Positions 18,486 to 27,156 of a stretch of 64,000 nt of DNA are shown here, in pieces. The position numbers and the translations under genes were made by a program. The DNA comes from Streptomyces tropicalis (GTDB lineage: Bacteria; Actinomycetota; Actinomycetes; Streptomycetales; Streptomycetaceae). Numbering within the stretch: position 1 is the first letter of the stretch; each line of letters starts with the position of its first letter. A model generated the notes under the pieces. That model was not told the DNA's origin. It ran no database searches and was given only the letters and a program-made list of their open reading frames with translations. Location: contig NZ_JARJBB010000014.1 in NCBI RefSeq assembly GCF_029269835.1, positions 1 through 64,000 of the forward strand, read 5' to 3'.

Positions 18486-18638
18486 ATGTCCCACATTCCG
18501 GGCGCCAAGTTGACAGTGGGAGGGCGAGCCGGTGTCCTTGAGGGCATGCTCGCGAACCAGGCACTCACCTCGACCCGCACCGCCGGGTCCCACGGTGCTG
18601 CCCGCGCTCGCTGCAGCTGTTGCTGTCCCAGCTGTTGA
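18486..18638 (+). CDS. Cys-rich leader peptide upstream of cysteine dioxygenase
   Basis: This short ORF of 50 codons, too small for routine calling, ends in CSCCCPSC: five of its last eight residues are Cys, immediately before TGA. The ATG at 18486 has GAGGTGA at ideal spacing. An in-frame internal ATG at 18546 gives a 30-residue peptide; TTGACA (18510-18515), 17 bases, then TGTCCT (18533-18538) lies exactly 7 bases before it, so a leaderless version is also possible. It is followed after 149 bases by cysteine dioxygenase. Ribosome stalling at Cys codons would report Cys-tRNA supply. Leaderless poly-Cys leader ORFs are known upstream of cysteine genes in mycobacteria; assignment here is by analogy. 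Confidence 0.6.
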   Translation: MSHIPGAKLTVGGRAGVLEGMLANQALTSTRTAGSHGAARARCSCCCPSC

Positions 18639-18697
18639 GCCACGCTCGCTCCGGCTGTCCCCGCCTGGCCCCGACCCGGCCGCGCCGCTCCCCGCAC

Positions 18698-18713
18698 GCC
18701 CCGTATCCGGGGC
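18698..18713 (+). promoter_or_regulatory. Hairpin between the Cys leader ORF and cdo
   Basis: GCCCCG and CGGGGC pair perfectly around a TATC loop, 60 bases after the leader stop and about 75 before the cdo start. It could be the terminator or RBS-masking hairpin of an attenuator. G+C-rich alternatives exist nearby. Confidence 0.4.
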
Positions 18714-18787
18714 ACGCCTCCCGCCCGTGACCCGGGCGACCGGCCCGCGACCTCCCGCCCCTCTCCTCCGAGGAACACCGCACCCCC

Positions 18788-19324
18788 ATGAACAGCGACA
18801 GCGACCTCCAGATCGCCGGCGACATCCTCGAAGTCCCCCACCTCCTCCAGCCCCCGCGCGAACACCCGGCCACGGTGGCCGAGTTCGCCGGTCTCGCCCG
18901 CTCCCTCGCCGCCGACCGCTCCCAGTGGGAGCACCTCGTGCGCTACGACGCGGCGTCGCGCTGGTACCACCGGCTGCGCACCGGCCCGGGCTACGAGGTG
19001 TGGCTGCTGTCGTGGGTGCCCGGCCAGGGCAGCGGACGGCACGACCACGGCCGCTCCTCCGGCGTCCTGACCGTCCTGGACGGCACCCTGACCGAGCGCA
19101 CCGGGCGCGGCACGCGCAGCCTCGGGCCCGGCGCGCAGCGGGTGTTCGCGCCCGGATACGTGCACGAGGTGGTCAACGACGCCCTGGAGCCCGCCGTCAG
19201 CCTGCACGTGTACCACCCCGGCCTGACCGAGATGCCGATGCTCCCCCGGGACTCGGCCGCCGCGGCGGCGGGCGCGCGGTGCGCGGCGGCCGTCGGCGGT
19301 CCGATGGACCCGGCCGGCGCCTGA
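18788..19324 (+). CDS. Cysteine dioxygenase, type I
   Basis: This cupin non-heme iron enzyme oxidises L-cysteine to cysteine sulfinate, removing excess cysteine. The 178 residues contain the metal-binding cupin sequence GSGRHDHGRSSGVLTVLDGTLTE (described by its ends: GSGRHDH and LDGTLTE) and the third His in FAPGYVHEVVND. The length fits bacterial cysteine dioxygenases. The ATG at 18788 has GAGGAA about 14 bases upstream, rather far for an SD. That fits control by the preceding Cys-rich leader ORF. Confidence 0.9.
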   Translation: MNSDSDLQIAGDILEVPHLLQPPREHPATVAEFAGLARSLAADRSQWEHLVRYDAASRWYHRLRTGPGYEVWLLSWVPGQGSGRHDHGRSSGVLTVLDGTLTERTGRGTRSLGPGAQRVFAPGYVHEVVNDALEPAVSLHVYHPGLTEMPMLPRDSAAAAAGARCAAAVGGPMDPAGA

Positions 19325-19523
19325 CCCGCCGGGCGGCGGTGTCCGCGGCCGGCGAGGGGGCGGCACGCGGACCGGGGCGCATGCGGGTGGGCCCGCCGGG
19401 CCGCAGGAGGACAGGCCCATGGGGACGGGCGGCGCGCGGGTGGGCGCGCGCGTCCGGTCGCGGCGGGGGCGCGCCCGGTGTCCGCCTGCCGTGTTTCCGG
19501 TGCGGCCTGCGAGACTTGCCCCC

Positions 19524-20483
19524 ATGCGGATTGTGGTTCTGGCAGGCGGCATCGGTGGTGCCCGGTTCCTGCGCGGCCTGAAGCGGGCCGTGCCGGACGC
19601 GGACGTCACGGTCATCGGCAACACCGGCGACGACATCCACCTCTTCGGGCTGAAGGTCTGCCCGGACCTGGACACGGTGATGTACACGCTCGGCGGCGGC
19701 ATCAACGAGGAGCAGGGCTGGGGTCGGGCCGAGGAGACCTTCCACCTCAAGGAGGAGCTGGCGGCGTACGGCGTGGGACCGGAGTGGTTCGGGCTCGGCG
19801 ACCGTGACTTCGCCACGCACATCGTGCGCACCCAGATGCTGGGCGCCGGGTACCCGCTCAGCGCGGTGACCGAGGCCCTGTGCGACCGGTGGAAGCCGGG
19901 GGTCCGGCTGATCCCGATGACCGACGACCGCGTCGAGACGCACGTGGCCGTCGAGGTCGACGGCGAGCGCCGGGCGATCCATTTCCAGGAGTACTGGGTG
20001 CGGCTGCGGGCCTCGGTCCCGGCCGCGGCGATCGTCCCGGTCGGCGCGGAGCAGGCGAAGCCGGCGCCGGGCGTGCTGGAGGCGATCGGCGCGGCGGACG
20101 TGATCCTCTTCCCGCCGTCCAACCCCGTCGTCTCGATCGGCACGATCCTGGCCGTGCCCGGCATCCGTGAGGCGATCGCCGAGGCGGGGGTGCCGGTCGT
20201 CGGCCTGTCCCCCATCGTCGGCGACGCGCCGGTGCGCGGGATGGCCGACAAAGTGCTGGCCGCGGTCGGCGTGGAGTCCACCGCCGCGGCGGTGGCCGAG
20301 CACTACGGCTCCGGACTGCTCGACGGCTGGCTCGTCGACACCGTGGACGCGGCCGTGGTGGAGCGTGTCGAGGCGGACGGGATCCGCTGCCGCGCGGTGC
20401 CGCTGATGATGACCGACGTGGACGCGACCGCGCGGATGGCGCAGGAGGCGCTGGCCCTGGCCGAGGAGGTGCGGCCCGCGTGA
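19524..20483 (+). CDS. cofD: 2-phospho-L-lactate/enolpyruvate transferase (F420 synthesis)
   Basis: This enzyme (CofD, called FbiA in actinobacteria) joins the activated phospho-three-carbon unit to Fo, giving F420-0 or its dehydro form. The 319 residues begin MRIVVLAGGIGGARFLRGL and contain GNTGDDIHLFGL and FPPSNPVVSIGTIL, both typical. I chose the ATG at 19524. The hexamer GAGACT ends 7 bases before it, suggesting a leaderless message; the frame is open 35 codons upstream without family sequence. Its stop overlaps the start of fbiB. Confidence 0.95.
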   Translation: MRIVVLAGGIGGARFLRGLKRAVPDADVTVIGNTGDDIHLFGLKVCPDLDTVMYTLGGGINEEQGWGRAEETFHLKEELAAYGVGPEWFGLGDRDFATHIVRTQMLGAGYPLSAVTEALCDRWKPGVRLIPMTDDRVETHVAVEVDGERRAIHFQEYWVRLRASVPAAAIVPVGAEQAKPAPGVLEAIGAADVILFPPSNPVVSIGTILAVPGIREAIAEAGVPVVGLSPIVGDAPVRGMADKVLAAVGVESTAAAVAEHYGSGLLDGWLVDTVDAAVVERVEADGIRCRAVPLMMTDVDATARMAQEALALAEEVRPA

Positions 20484-21808
20484 CCGGCACGCCTGCCTCC
20501 GGCGCCGCGGACCCGGCCGGGTACCGGGTCTGGGCGGTCGCCGGGATGCCCGAGGTGCAGCCCGGCGACGACCTCGCCAAGCTGATCGCCGCCGCCGCGC
20601 CCGAACTGGCCGACGGCGACGTGCTGCTCGTCACCTCGAAGATCGTGTCCAAGGCCGAGGGCCGGCTGGTCGAGGCGGCCGACCGGGAGGCCGCGATCGA
20701 CGCCGAGACCGTGCGGGTCGTCGCCCGGCGCGGGCCGCTGCGGATCGTGGAGAACCGCCAGGGCCTGGTGATGGCGGCGGCCGGCGTGGACGCCTCCAAC
20801 ACCCGCCCCGGGACGGTGCTGCTGCTGCCCGAGGACCCGGACGCGTCGGCGCGCGCCGTGCGGGACGGCGTGCGCGACGCGCTCGGGGTGGACGTCGGGG
20901 TGCTCGTCACCGACACCTTCGGACGGCCCTGGCGCGCCGGGCTCACCGATGTCGCCATCGGCGCCGCGGGCGTCCACGTCCTCGACGACCTGCGCGGCGG
21001 CACGGACGCGTACGGCAACCCGCTGAGCGCCACCGTCGTCGCCACCGCCGACGAACTCGCCGCCGCCGGCGACCTGGTGAAGGGCAAGGCCTCCGGGCGG
21101 CCCGTCGCCGTGGTGCGCGGGCTGGCGCACACCGTGACCGGGGACGAGGCGCCGGGTGCGCGGGCCCTGGTGCGCGACGCGCGCGACGACATGTTCCGGC
21201 TCGGCACCTCCGAGGCCGTACGGGAGGCGGTGACCGGGCGGCGCACCGTGCGGTCCTTCACCGACGAGCCCGTCGACCCCGGAGCGGTGCGGCGCGCGGT
21301 GGCCGCGGCGGTCACGGCGCCCGCCCCGCACCACACCACGCCGTGGCGGTTCGTGCTGCTGGAGTCGGAGGAGTCGCGGACCCTGCTGCTCGACGCGATG
21401 CGCGCCGCCTGGGTCGCCGACCTGGAGCGGGACGGCAGGAGCGCGGAGTCGATCGCCCGCCGGGTCCGGCGCGGCGACGTGCTGCGCAACGCCCCCTGTC
21501 TGGTGGTGCCGTGCCTCGTCATGGACGGCTCGCACACCTACGGCGATCCGCGGCGGGACGCCGCCGAGCGCGAGATGTTCGTGGTGGCCGCCGGGGCCGG
21601 TGTGCAGAACCTGCTGGTGGCGCTGGCCGGTGAGCGGCTGGGGTCGGCGTGGGTGTCGTCCACGATGTTCTGCCGGGACGTGGTGCGCGAGGTGCTGGAC
21701 CTGCCCGGGCACTGGGACCCGATGGGTGCCGTCGCCGTCGGGCACCCGGCGGAGGAGCCGCGGCCGCGGCCGCCGCGGGACGCGGGCGCCTTCATCGAGG
21801 TGCGGTGA
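20480..21808 (+). CDS. fbiB: Coenzyme F420-0:L-glutamate ligase / FMN reductase (FbiB)
   Basis: This is a 442-residue two-domain enzyme. The N-terminal CofE domain (about 1-245; LLVTSKIVSKAEGRLV, LVTDTFGRPWRAG) adds the gamma-linked glutamates. The C-terminal nitroreductase fold (about 250-430; RRTVRSFTDEPVD, PHHTTPWRFVLL, AGVQNLLVAL) reduces dehydro-F420-0 in mycobacteria. The fusion is typical of actinobacteria. It starts with GTG at 20480, overlapping the cofD stop (GTGA), so the pair is translationally coupled. Confidence 0.94.
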   Translation: MTGTPASGAADPAGYRVWAVAGMPEVQPGDDLAKLIAAAAPELADGDVLLVTSKIVSKAEGRLVEAADREAAIDAETVRVVARRGPLRIVENRQGLVMAAAGVDASNTRPGTVLLLPEDPDASARAVRDGVRDALGVDVGVLVTDTFGRPWRAGLTDVAIGAAGVHVLDDLRGGTDAYGNPLSATVVATADELAAAGDLVKGKASGRPVAVVRGLAHTVTGDEAPGARALVRDARDDMFRLGTSEAVREAVTGRRTVRSFTDEPVDPGAVRRAVAAAVTAPAPHHTTPWRFVLLESEESRTLLLDAMRAAWVADLERDGRSAESIARRVRRGDVLRNAPCLVVPCLVMDGSHTYGDPRRDAAEREMFVVAAGAGVQNLLVALAGERLGSAWVSSTMFCRDVVREVLDLPGHWDPMGAVAVGHPAEEPRPRPPRDAGAFIEVR

Positions 21809-21918
21809 CGGGACGGGCCGCGCCCGGGCGGGGACCCGGCGCCTGTGGACCCTGGGGGGGCCGGGCCCGCGGGCCCCTAAGCTCGTAGGGCACCTCCGGA
21901 CTCCCCAGGACCTCACTC

Positions 21919-22926
21919 GTGGCAGGACGCTTCTCCCCCCGGCCCACCCGCACGACCGTGCGCGGCGGCCATGTCGCCGTGCCCGGCGCGGGCGCGGTGC
22001 CCCGGCCCGCACCGGTGCCGGGGCGGGTGCGCTCTTGGGTGCCGGACGGGCCCCTCGACCTGGGGCTGGTGCTGGGCCCGCTGCGGCGCGGGGCGGGCGA
22101 TCCGACGTTCCGGGCGATGCCGGACGGCTCCGTGTGGCGGGCCACCCGGACCCCGCTCGGGCCGGGCACGCTGCGCGTGTCGCTGCGGGCCGGGCACGCC
22201 CGCGGGGAGGCGTGGGGCCCGGGTGCGGAGTGGCTGCTGGAGCGGCTGCCCGCGCTGCTCGGCGCCGACGACGACCCGGCCGCCTTCGCTCCTCGGCACC
22301 GGCTGCTCGCTCTGGCCCGGCACCGCAGGCCGGGGCTGCGCCTGACCCGGACGGGGCTGGTGCTGGAGTCGCTGATCCCCTCGGTCCTGGAGCAGAAGGT
22401 CACCACCGCCGAGGCCTACGAGGCGTGGCGGCTGTTGCTGCGCCGGTTCGGGGAACCCGCGCCGGGGCCCGCGCCCGCCGGGATGCGCGTCATGCCGGGC
22501 CCGCGGGCGTGGGCGCTGATCCCGTCCTGGGAGTGGCACCGGGCCAACGTCGACGGCAAGCGGGCCGCGACGATCCTGCGGGCGGTGCGGGTGGCCGCGC
22601 GGCTGGAGGAGGCGGCGGGGATGGACCCGGCGGCCGCGCGGGCGCGGCTGGAGCTGGTGTCCGGGATCGGCCCGTGGACGTCGGCGGAGACCGTGCAGCG
22701 CAGCCACGGTGCCCCGGACGCGGTGACCGTCGGGGACCTGCACCTGCCGGGGATCGTCGGATGGGCGCTGGCCGGGGACCGGGACGCGGACGACGCGGCG
22801 ATGCTCGCGCTGCTGGAGCCGTACGCGGGGCAGCGGCACCGGGCGGCCCGGCTGATCCTGCTCAGCGGCCGGGTGCCGCCGCGGCGGGCGCCGCGGATGC
22901 CGAAGGGCGACATCCGCGGCCTGTGA
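21919..22926 (+). CDS. AlkA-like DNA-3-methyladenine glycosylase
   Basis: This is a 335-residue helix-hairpin-helix base-excision-repair glycosylase, predicted to remove alkylated bases. An AlkA-like N-terminal part is followed by the HhH-GPD region: LIPSVLEQKVTTAEAY, then LELVSGIGPWTSAET, and the catalytic-Asp motif VTVGDLHLPG. It starts with GTG at 21919, with AGGA upstream. TAAGCT at 21878-21883 is a likely -10. It may be its own transcription unit after fbiB. Substrate range is uncertain. Confidence 0.88.
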   Translation: MAGRFSPRPTRTTVRGGHVAVPGAGAVPRPAPVPGRVRSWVPDGPLDLGLVLGPLRRGAGDPTFRAMPDGSVWRATRTPLGPGTLRVSLRAGHARGEAWGPGAEWLLERLPALLGADDDPAAFAPRHRLLALARHRRPGLRLTRTGLVLESLIPSVLEQKVTTAEAYEAWRLLLRRFGEPAPGPAPAGMRVMPGPRAWALIPSWEWHRANVDGKRAATILRAVRVAARLEEAAGMDPAAARARLELVSGIGPWTSAETVQRSHGAPDAVTVGDLHLPGIVGWALAGDRDADDAAMLALLEPYAGQRHRAARLILLSGRVPPRRAPRMPKGDIRGL

Positions 22927-22930
22927 CACG

Positions 22931-22964
22931 CCTCCGGGCCGCCGCGCCGGGGGCGGCCCGGAGG
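22931..22964. terminator. Bidirectional terminator
   Basis: A perfect 13-bp stem (CCTCCGGGCCGCC at 22931-22943 with GGCGGCCCGGAGG at 22952-22964) has an 8-nt loop. It lies between the convergent glycosylase and nucleotidyltransferase genes. Confidence 0.8.
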
Positions 22965-22970
22965 ATCGGG

Positions 22971-24053
22971 CTACTGGTCCGAGGAGAACCGCACCGATCC
23001 GGCCGGGATGCAGGCGTCGCACCAGACGCGGACGCCCTCCTGGAGTTCGTTGTCCGCGCCGATCACCGCGCCGTCGCCGATGACCGTGCCGGTCAGCACG
23101 GTGCGGCGGCCGATGCGGGCCCGGGTGCCGATGAGCGAGTCGGTGACGACGGCGCCGGGCTCGATGACGGCGCCGGGCAGGATCGTGCTGCCGGAGACCC
23201 GCGCGCCCTCGGCGACGAACGCCCCCTCGCCCACCACCGTGCCGCCGGTCAGCTTGGCGTCGGGCGCGACGACGGCCGTCGGCAGGACCAGCCGGTCGCC
23301 GCAGCGGCCGGGGACCGCCGGGGAGGGCGCCCGGCCGAGGACGAGGTCCGCGGAGCCGCGCACGAAGGCGGCCGGGGTGCCGAGGTCCAGCCAGTACGTC
23401 GAGTCGACCATGCCCTGCAGATGCGCACCTGCGGACAGCAGGCCGGGGAACGTCTCGCGCTCCACCGACACCGGCCGGCCCTGCGGGATGGCGTCGATGA
23501 CGGACCGGCGGAAGACGTACGCCCCCGCGTTGATCTGGTCGGTGACGATCTCCTCGGGCGTCTGGGGCTTCTCCAGGAAGGCCAGGACGCGTCCGGTGCC
23601 GTCGGTGGGGACCAGCCCGTACGCCCTGGGGTCGGTCACCTTGGTGAGGTGCAGGGACACGTCCGCGCCGGTCGTCCGGTGGGTGCTCACCAGCGCCCCG
23701 ATGTCCAGCCCGGTCAGGATGTCGCCGTTGAAGACGAGGACCGGGTCCTCGGGGCCGGAGTGCAGCCGGGAGGCGACGTTGCGGAGGGCGCCGCCGGTGC
23801 CGAGGGGCTCCTCCTCGGTGACGTACTCCAGGTGGAGCCCCAACGACGATCCGTCGCCGAAGTACGGCTCGAAGACCTCGGCCAGGTACGACGTGGCGAG
23901 CACGATGTGCTCGACGCCCGCCGCCCGCGCCCGCGCCAGCTGGTGCGTGAGGAAGGGCACCCCCGCCGCACGGACCATGGGTTTCGGGGTGTGCACCGTG
24001 AGGGGGCGCAGCCGGGTGCCCTTGCCGCCGACCAGGAGGATCGCTTCTGTCAC
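22971..24053 (-). CDS. Sugar-1-phosphate nucleotidyltransferase with left-handed beta-helix
   Basis: This is a 360-residue NDP-sugar synthase. The N-terminal Rossmann-like domain starts ILLVGGKGTRLRPLTVHTPKPM (described here as the GGKGTRLRPLT signature near residue 8). The C-terminal part (about 255-345) has hexapeptide repeats such as GEGAFVAEGARVSG. It resembles mannose-1-phosphate guanylyltransferases, which would complete GDP-mannose synthesis from manA and manB, but glucose-1-P or other substrates are possible. It starts with GTG at 24053. TACACT at 24105-24110 is a likely -10. Confidence 0.9.
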   Translation of the reverse strand: MTEAILLVGGKGTRLRPLTVHTPKPMVRAAGVPFLTHQLARARAAGVEHIVLATSYLAEVFEPYFGDGSSLGLHLEYVTEEEPLGTGGALRNVASRLHSGPEDPVLVFNGDILTGLDIGALVSTHRTTGADVSLHLTKVTDPRAYGLVPTDGTGRVLAFLEKPQTPEEIVTDQINAGAYVFRRSVIDAIPQGRPVSVERETFPGLLSAGAHLQGMVDSTYWLDLGTPAAFVRGSADLVLGRAPSPAVPGRCGDRLVLPTAVVAPDAKLTGGTVVGEGAFVAEGARVSGSTILPGAVIEPGAVVTDSLIGTRARIGRRTVLTGTVIGDGAVIGADNELQEGVRVWCDACIPAGSVRFSSDQ

Positions 24054-24157
24054 CTGTCGTCTCTGCTTCCTGCCGGGACCGGCCGATCTGTCCTTCGGCC
24101 GGCCAGTGTAGGCAGACCGTTCGCCGTCGCCCTCCGCGGCCGTGCGGTGGTCCGCCC

Positions 24158-25513
24158 TCAGCGGCCCTGGTAGCCCGCCGCGGTCGAGCGGACCGTGCCG
24201 AGCTTGGCGTAGAGCTGTGTGCCGGGGCAGTCGGTGTTGTAGCCGTCCCGGTGACCGGAGATCACGTTCAGACGCACGTTCTTACCTTTTGCGTAGAGAT
24301 TCCCACCGCCGGACGTCAGATATGTCGTGGCGCGCGGATTCATCCCGTAGAGACCGAGCTTCCACGCGGCCAGCCGGGCGATGGCCTTGACGGCGGCGGC
24401 GGACGGCTTGGTCCTGCCGAAGGAGCCGATGACCGCGACACCCATGCTGTTGGTGTTGAACCCCATGGTGTGGGCGCCGAGCACCGCCTTGGCGACTCCC
24501 CCGGCCCGGCCCTCGTAGAGGGTGCCGCACTTGTCGACGAGGAAGTTGTAGCCGATGTCCCGCCAGCCCATGCTCTGCACGTGGTAGCGGTAGATACTGC
24601 GAATGACCGACGGGGCCTGCGCGCAGGTGTAGTTGTTGCCCGAGGCGGTGTGGTGGACGAAGGCGACCTTGACCTTCTTGGTGTAGACGAAGCCGCTTTC
24701 CCGCAGCGACTCGTCCGCTCCCCAGCCGCGGCGGGTGACGATCGCCGGGCGCGCCCCGATGTACGGCTTCGCCTGCTGACGGGGGGCCGGCGGGCCGTCG
24801 TCGGGGGCGAGCAGCCCGCGTTCGGTCTCCGCCCGGCCGAGCGCCGGGATCCTGGTGGCACCGAGCGGGGCGGGGCCGGTGTCGACGGCCGGGGCGGTGG
24901 CCCCCCGGGCCGCTCCGCGGCGCGGGGCGCGGGCCGGGGAGCCCTTTGGCGGGGGTGCCGTGCCGGGGTCGACGAGTTCGAGGCGCATGCCGGAGGGGAG
25001 CGGGCCGGCCGGGGCGCCCCGCCGCCCGGCGTCCGCGCGGACGCGGAGGTCCACGCCGTCGCTGCCGCCCACCCACAGGGGTGCCGTGGCGCCGCGCACC
25101 CGGCCGGAGGCGCGCTCGGCCGAGCCGGGGTCGGCGCCGTGGTCGGCGTTGTGGGTGTCGACGTCCTGCCAGCCGGACCAGGTGCCGCGGGCGACGGAGC
25201 GGGTGCGGACCTGCACGGTGCCGTGCAGGTGGGTGTCCGGGTCGTCCCAGACGACGCCGACCAGGGAGAAGTGCCGTACGCCCGTGCGGTACAGGCCCTG
25301 CGCGGGGCCGGCGCCGGCGGTGCGGTCGGGGGCGAGGGGGGCCAGACGCAGGGACTGGGTGCTGCCGGGGACGGCCGGGGCGGCGGACCGCCCGGCGCCG
25401 GCGCCACCCTCCGTCCGGGCCGCGGCGGTGGCCGCCGGCGTGGTCATCGGCAGGGCCAGGGCGGCCGCGCAGGTGACACCGATCGAGGACGCAAGGAATC
25501 CGTATCGAGGCAT
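24158..25513 (-). CDS. Secreted N-acetylmuramoyl-L-alanine amidase (PGRP-type)
   Basis: This 451-residue exported peptidoglycan hydrolase cleaves between muramic acid and the stem peptide. A signal peptide is followed by a low-complexity Ala/Pro/Gly region and a C-terminal amidase_2/PGRP domain (about 250-451): VAFVHHTASGNNYTC, GYNFLVDKCGTLYEGRAGG, ISGHRDGYNTDCPG. The His of HHTAS and the His/Cys of GHRDGYNTDCPG are the expected zinc-site residues. The start is uncertain: ATG 25513 has AGGAG very close, and in-frame ATGs at 25531 and 25537 precede it. The ORF stays open much further upstream by chance. Confidence 0.9.
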   Translation of the reverse strand: MPRYGFLASSIGVTCAAALALPMTTPAATAAARTEGGAGAGRSAAPAVPGSTQSLRLAPLAPDRTAGAGPAQGLYRTGVRHFSLVGVVWDDPDTHLHGTVQVRTRSVARGTWSGWQDVDTHNADHGADPGSAERASGRVRGATAPLWVGGSDGVDLRVRADAGRRGAPAGPLPSGMRLELVDPGTAPPPKGSPARAPRRGAARGATAPAVDTGPAPLGATRIPALGRAETERGLLAPDDGPPAPRQQAKPYIGARPAIVTRRGWGADESLRESGFVYTKKVKVAFVHHTASGNNYTCAQAPSVIRSIYRYHVQSMGWRDIGYNFLVDKCGTLYEGRAGGVAKAVLGAHTMGFNTNSMGVAVIGSFGRTKPSAAAVKAIARLAAWKLGLYGMNPRATTYLTSGGGNLYAKGKNVRLNVISGHRDGYNTDCPGTQLYAKLGTVRSTAAGYQGR

Positions 25514-25653
25514 GCTCCTGATCTTGGACATAGTCATACATTTCTGTCTATCGGGGAACTGACGGACCGTCGGCCGGTGTTGCGCCGAACCGGTGGCCCC
25601 GGGGCCGCCCCGCCACCCGGTGCGCCCCGGGGCCGCCGCGTACTCTTGCGCGG

Positions 25654-26409
25654 ATGAACGCCACCGAACGCACCCCTGCCGACCTGCTGCGTTCCGCGCT
25701 CGCCGCGGACCCCGGACGCCCCCTGGTGACCTTCTACGACGATGCGACCGGGGAACGCGTCGAACTGTCCGTGGCCACCTTCGCCAATTGGGTGGCCAAG
25801 ACGGCGAACCTGCTCCAGGGCGACCTGGCCGCCGGGCCGGGCGACCGGGTGGCGCTGCTGCTGCCCGCGCACTGGCAGACGGCGGTGTGGCTGCTGGCGT
25901 GCGCGTCGGTCGGGGCGGTCGCGGACGTCGACGGGAACGCGGCCGCGGCGGACGTCGTGGTGAGCGGCCCCGACACGCTGGAGGCGGCTCGCGCCTGCTC
26001 CGGCGAGCGGGTCGCGCTGGCGCTGCGGCCGCTGGGCGGCCGGTTCCCGCAGCCACCGCAGGGCTTCCTCGACTACGCGGTGGAGGCGCCGGGGCAGGGC
26101 GACCGGTTCGCGCCCTTCGCACCGGTGGATCCGGAGGGCCCGGCGCTGATCGTGGCCGGAGCCGAGTACACGGCCGCCGAGGTCGTGGAGCGGGCCCGGA
26201 CGGAGGCTCCCGCGCTGGACCTCACGGGGCCCGGGGCGCGACTGCTGTCCGGACTGCCGTACGACACCTGGGAGGGCCTGAGCGCGGGGCTCTACGCACC
26301 CCTGGCCGCCGGCGGGTCGGTGGTGCTGTGCCGGAACCTGGACCGGCTGGCGGCGGACGCGCTGGACCGGCGGATCGACAGCGAGCGGGTCACCGCGACG
26401 GCGCGATAG
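25654..26409 (+). CDS. TIGR03089 family protein (AMP-binding-like)
   Basis: This is a 251-residue actinobacterial protein related to the N-terminal part of acyl-AMP synthetases (GDRVALLLPAHWQTAVWLLACASVGAV, described by its ends). It lacks the C-terminal ATP-handling motifs, so it is probably not an adenylating enzyme. Function is unknown. The ATG at 25654 is 7 bases downstream of TACTCT, consistent with a leaderless mRNA. It is divergent from the amidase gene. Confidence 0.85.
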   Translation: MNATERTPADLLRSALAADPGRPLVTFYDDATGERVELSVATFANWVAKTANLLQGDLAAGPGDRVALLLPAHWQTAVWLLACASVGAVADVDGNAAAADVVVSGPDTLEAARACSGERVALALRPLGGRFPQPPQGFLDYAVEAPGQGDRFAPFAPVDPEGPALIVAGAEYTAAEVVERARTEAPALDLTGPGARLLSGLPYDTWEGLSAGLYAPLAAGGSVVLCRNLDRLAADALDRRIDSERVTATAR

Positions 26410-26922
26410 GCACGCGGAGTGCCGCCGCGGGACCGGCCCTCCCCCGCCGGGGCGGGTCGACCGGGCCGCGGGAGGGCCACCGGGGACGGCCACCCCCTCC
26501 GGACCGGGAGGAGATCCGCGGGCCGGGCGGCCGGGCCCGGCCGACGACCGCCCGGCGACGGACGGCCCGCGGAGTGTGCGCCCCCCGACGGCCCCGCGGG
26601 CGGTCCGCACAACATCCCCACGGGACCGGTGCAGTTCCCGGCGGCTCCGCCCAAGTCCCGTGCAGGGGGCCCCGATCGCGACCGGCCGGTGGAGCCCGGC
26701 GCTCCACGGCGGCGCGTACGGCTCCGGACGGCCCGCCCCGCGCGGCCGCACGGAAAAGCCCTTCGGGATTCCGGATCAAAAAGCCCCAATTCGGTGCCGC
26801 CCCCGCGGGATTCACCGCCGGACGCGATTCTTCTGTGCAGCCGCGCGACTACACCGCGTCGTTCCGGTGGGCACCCTCCCCCGCACCGCTCTTCACCAGT
26901 GGCACCACGACGGAGGACTCCA
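26410..26922. other. Spacer upstream of the LCP cluster
   Basis: This 513-base G+C-rich spacer has no credible gene over its first 350 bases. It becomes more A+T-rich around 26760-26830 (GGATCAAAAAGCCCCAATTC), which may hold a promoter for the small ORF that follows. Confidence 0.4.
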
Positions 26923-27042
26923 ATGGGTAAAGCTCCGGCCAAAGGCGAACCCCTGTTCAAGGATTTGAGCGGAATGCCCAGTTGTAGGGGCGTGGAATTT
27001 GTCACCGGCGTCGCTCCGGGCCGAACCGGACGGATAGTGTGA
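26923..27042 (+). CDS. Possible small protein, 39 aa
   Basis: The ATG has GGAGG at good spacing (CGGAGGACTCCAATG). The product MGKAPAKGEPLFKDLSG... is short, basic and soluble, with no hydrophobic segment and one Cys. I do not recognise it. A TAGTGT hexamer inside its last codons (27035-27040) may be the -10 of the LCP gene downstream, so the ORF may also act as a leader. Support is the strong RBS and position only. Confidence 0.4.
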   Translation: MGKAPAKGEPLFKDLSGMPSCRGVEFVTGVAPGRTGRIV

Positions 27043-27156
27043 GCGATCCGGTGCACCGGGCCGCGAGGTCATTCCTGGGGCCGTGCACCGTGAACAGACC
27101 TGAGCGCCTTGAGGGGGGAAGGCGCCGCGTGGCCCCGACGGAGGATTCGGACAACC

